DNA of 64,000 bases from Tepidibacter formicigenes DSM 15518. Its GTDB lineage: Bacteria; Bacillota; Clostridia; Peptostreptococcales; Peptostreptococcaceae. The notes beneath the pieces were generated by a model. The model had not been told where the DNA came from, ran no database searches, and was given only the letters and a program-made list of their open reading frames with translations. Positions 63,742 to 64,000 of the stretch are shown here, in pieces. The stretch's first letter is position 1; each line of letters starts with the position of its first letter. The position numbers were made by a program, and so were the translations under genes. Where the stretch lies: assembly GCF_900142235.1 (NCBI RefSeq), contig NZ_FRAE01000009.1, positions 1 to 64,000 of the forward strand. The letters run 5' to 3'.

Positions 63742-64000
63742 TTAGTCATTTTTAAAAAAATCTTTTAATTTAGCAAAACGGGGATCAATAAATTCTTTGT
63801 CATTTTTATCATCATGACATTTACATTCTTCTTCATTTAAATTTGCTCCACAGCTAGGACAAAGACCTTTACAATCTTCATCACATAAAACCTTTTGTGG
63901 AACATTCAATATAAAAGTATCTTCAATTATATCTTTAAAATCTAATTCGTCCCCATTATAAACAAAAGTATCCTCATCTTCTAAAACATCTTCTTCATCT
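63742..64000 (-). CDS. DUF177/YceD family protein, C-terminal part (gene runs off the window)
   Basis: The visible 86 codons contain DTFVYNGDELDF, the conserved CDEDCKGLCPSCGANLN cysteine cluster and DPRFAKLKDFF before the stop. This matches the C-terminus of the YceD family, linked to 23S rRNA processing or assembly in plants and E. coli. The 5' end lies beyond base 64000. It is cotranscribed with rpmF. Confidence 0.9.
   Translation of the reverse strand, partial: DEEDVLEDEDTFVYNGDELDFKDIIEDTFILNVPQKVLCDEDCKGLCPSCGANLNEEECKCHDDKNDKEFIDPRFAKLKDFFKND

Noticed and set aside
1-64000. CRISPR arrays, tRNA and rRNA genes
   Set aside because: I looked for regularly spaced repeats and GC-rich structured blocks and saw none beyond the leader elements described. 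A tRNA search was not possible by computation here.

Overview
The window comes from a low-GC, spore-forming, anaerobic member of the Clostridia. The evidence is pervasive A+T-rich codon use, strong purine-rich ribosome binding sites with many TTG/GTG starts, a full set of sporulation genes (spo0A, spoIVB, spoIIM, spoIIIAA-AH, sigK, an alpha/beta SASP, a ger operon) and oxygen-sensitive enzymes (class I fumarase, a glycyl radical enzyme and its activase, a 2-hydroxyacyl-CoA dehydratase-type activase). From memory, the order spo0A - steA/steB - spoIIM - xerD - deoB - punA - mltG - trmR - U32 - PBP - sigK resembles Clostridioides difficile and its relatives. I infer a peptostreptococcal-type relative and cannot name the species. 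Almost every gene is on the minus strand. The only convincing plus-strand gene with a visible start is a serine recombinase.

Region 1 (1-9.8 kb): aroE; a tryptophan transporter behind a T-box leader with a UGG specifier; a C4-acid block (two-subunit class I fumarase plus malic enzyme); and a spore germination operon (gerA, two tandem gerC copies, a small D-type subunit) that has no gerB. A MarR regulator with two palindromic operators in front of a nitroreductase follows.

Region 2 (10.4-20.4 kb) is the main discovery. The gene for the late mother-cell sigma factor SigK is split. Its C-terminal half lies at 10451-10732 and its N-terminal half at 19951-20325, both on the minus strand and in the same frame, each ending in the same 7-bp core. 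The 9,227 bp between the cores form a compact sigK-intervening (skin-like) element. It carries a large serine recombinase next to the N-terminal half, a YkuS-like small protein and a 59-residue protein. It also carries an unusual metabolic cargo: a YjjI-family glycyl radical enzyme, its YjjW activase, and a 1,428-residue double-ATPase activase/dehydratase-like protein. Excision would fuse the two halves into an intact 215-residue SigK.

Region 3 (20.4-32.3 kb): PBP, udk, a U32 peptidase-family tRNA hydroxylation protein, trmR and mltG (the conserved yrr-type cluster), an ECF cobalt/nickel importer (cbiMN fusion, cbiQ, cbiO) with a leader hairpin, and a nucleoside salvage set (pdp, punA, deoB).

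Region 4 (32.4-41.8 kb): a XerD-like protein that lacks several catalytic residues, spoIIM, a Nudix hydrolase, a DUF3866 protein, two glycosyltransferase-family proteins with SteA/SteB homologues, a SASP, spo0A with a SigH promoter and 0A box, and spoIVB.

Region 5 (41.8-56.6 kb): recN, argR, tlyA, dxs, a DUF212 membrane protein, ispA, xseB/xseA, a TsaD paralogue, nusB, an Asp23 protein and the complete spoIIIA operon, in the order usual for Bacilli/Clostridia but without accBC and folD.

Region 6 (56.6-64 kb): a type II fatty acid synthesis operon (fapR-plsX-fabH-fabK-fabD-fabG-acpP-fabF) behind a FapR operator, then rpmF and a truncated DUF177 gene at the window edge. I saw no rRNA, tRNA or CRISPR array.
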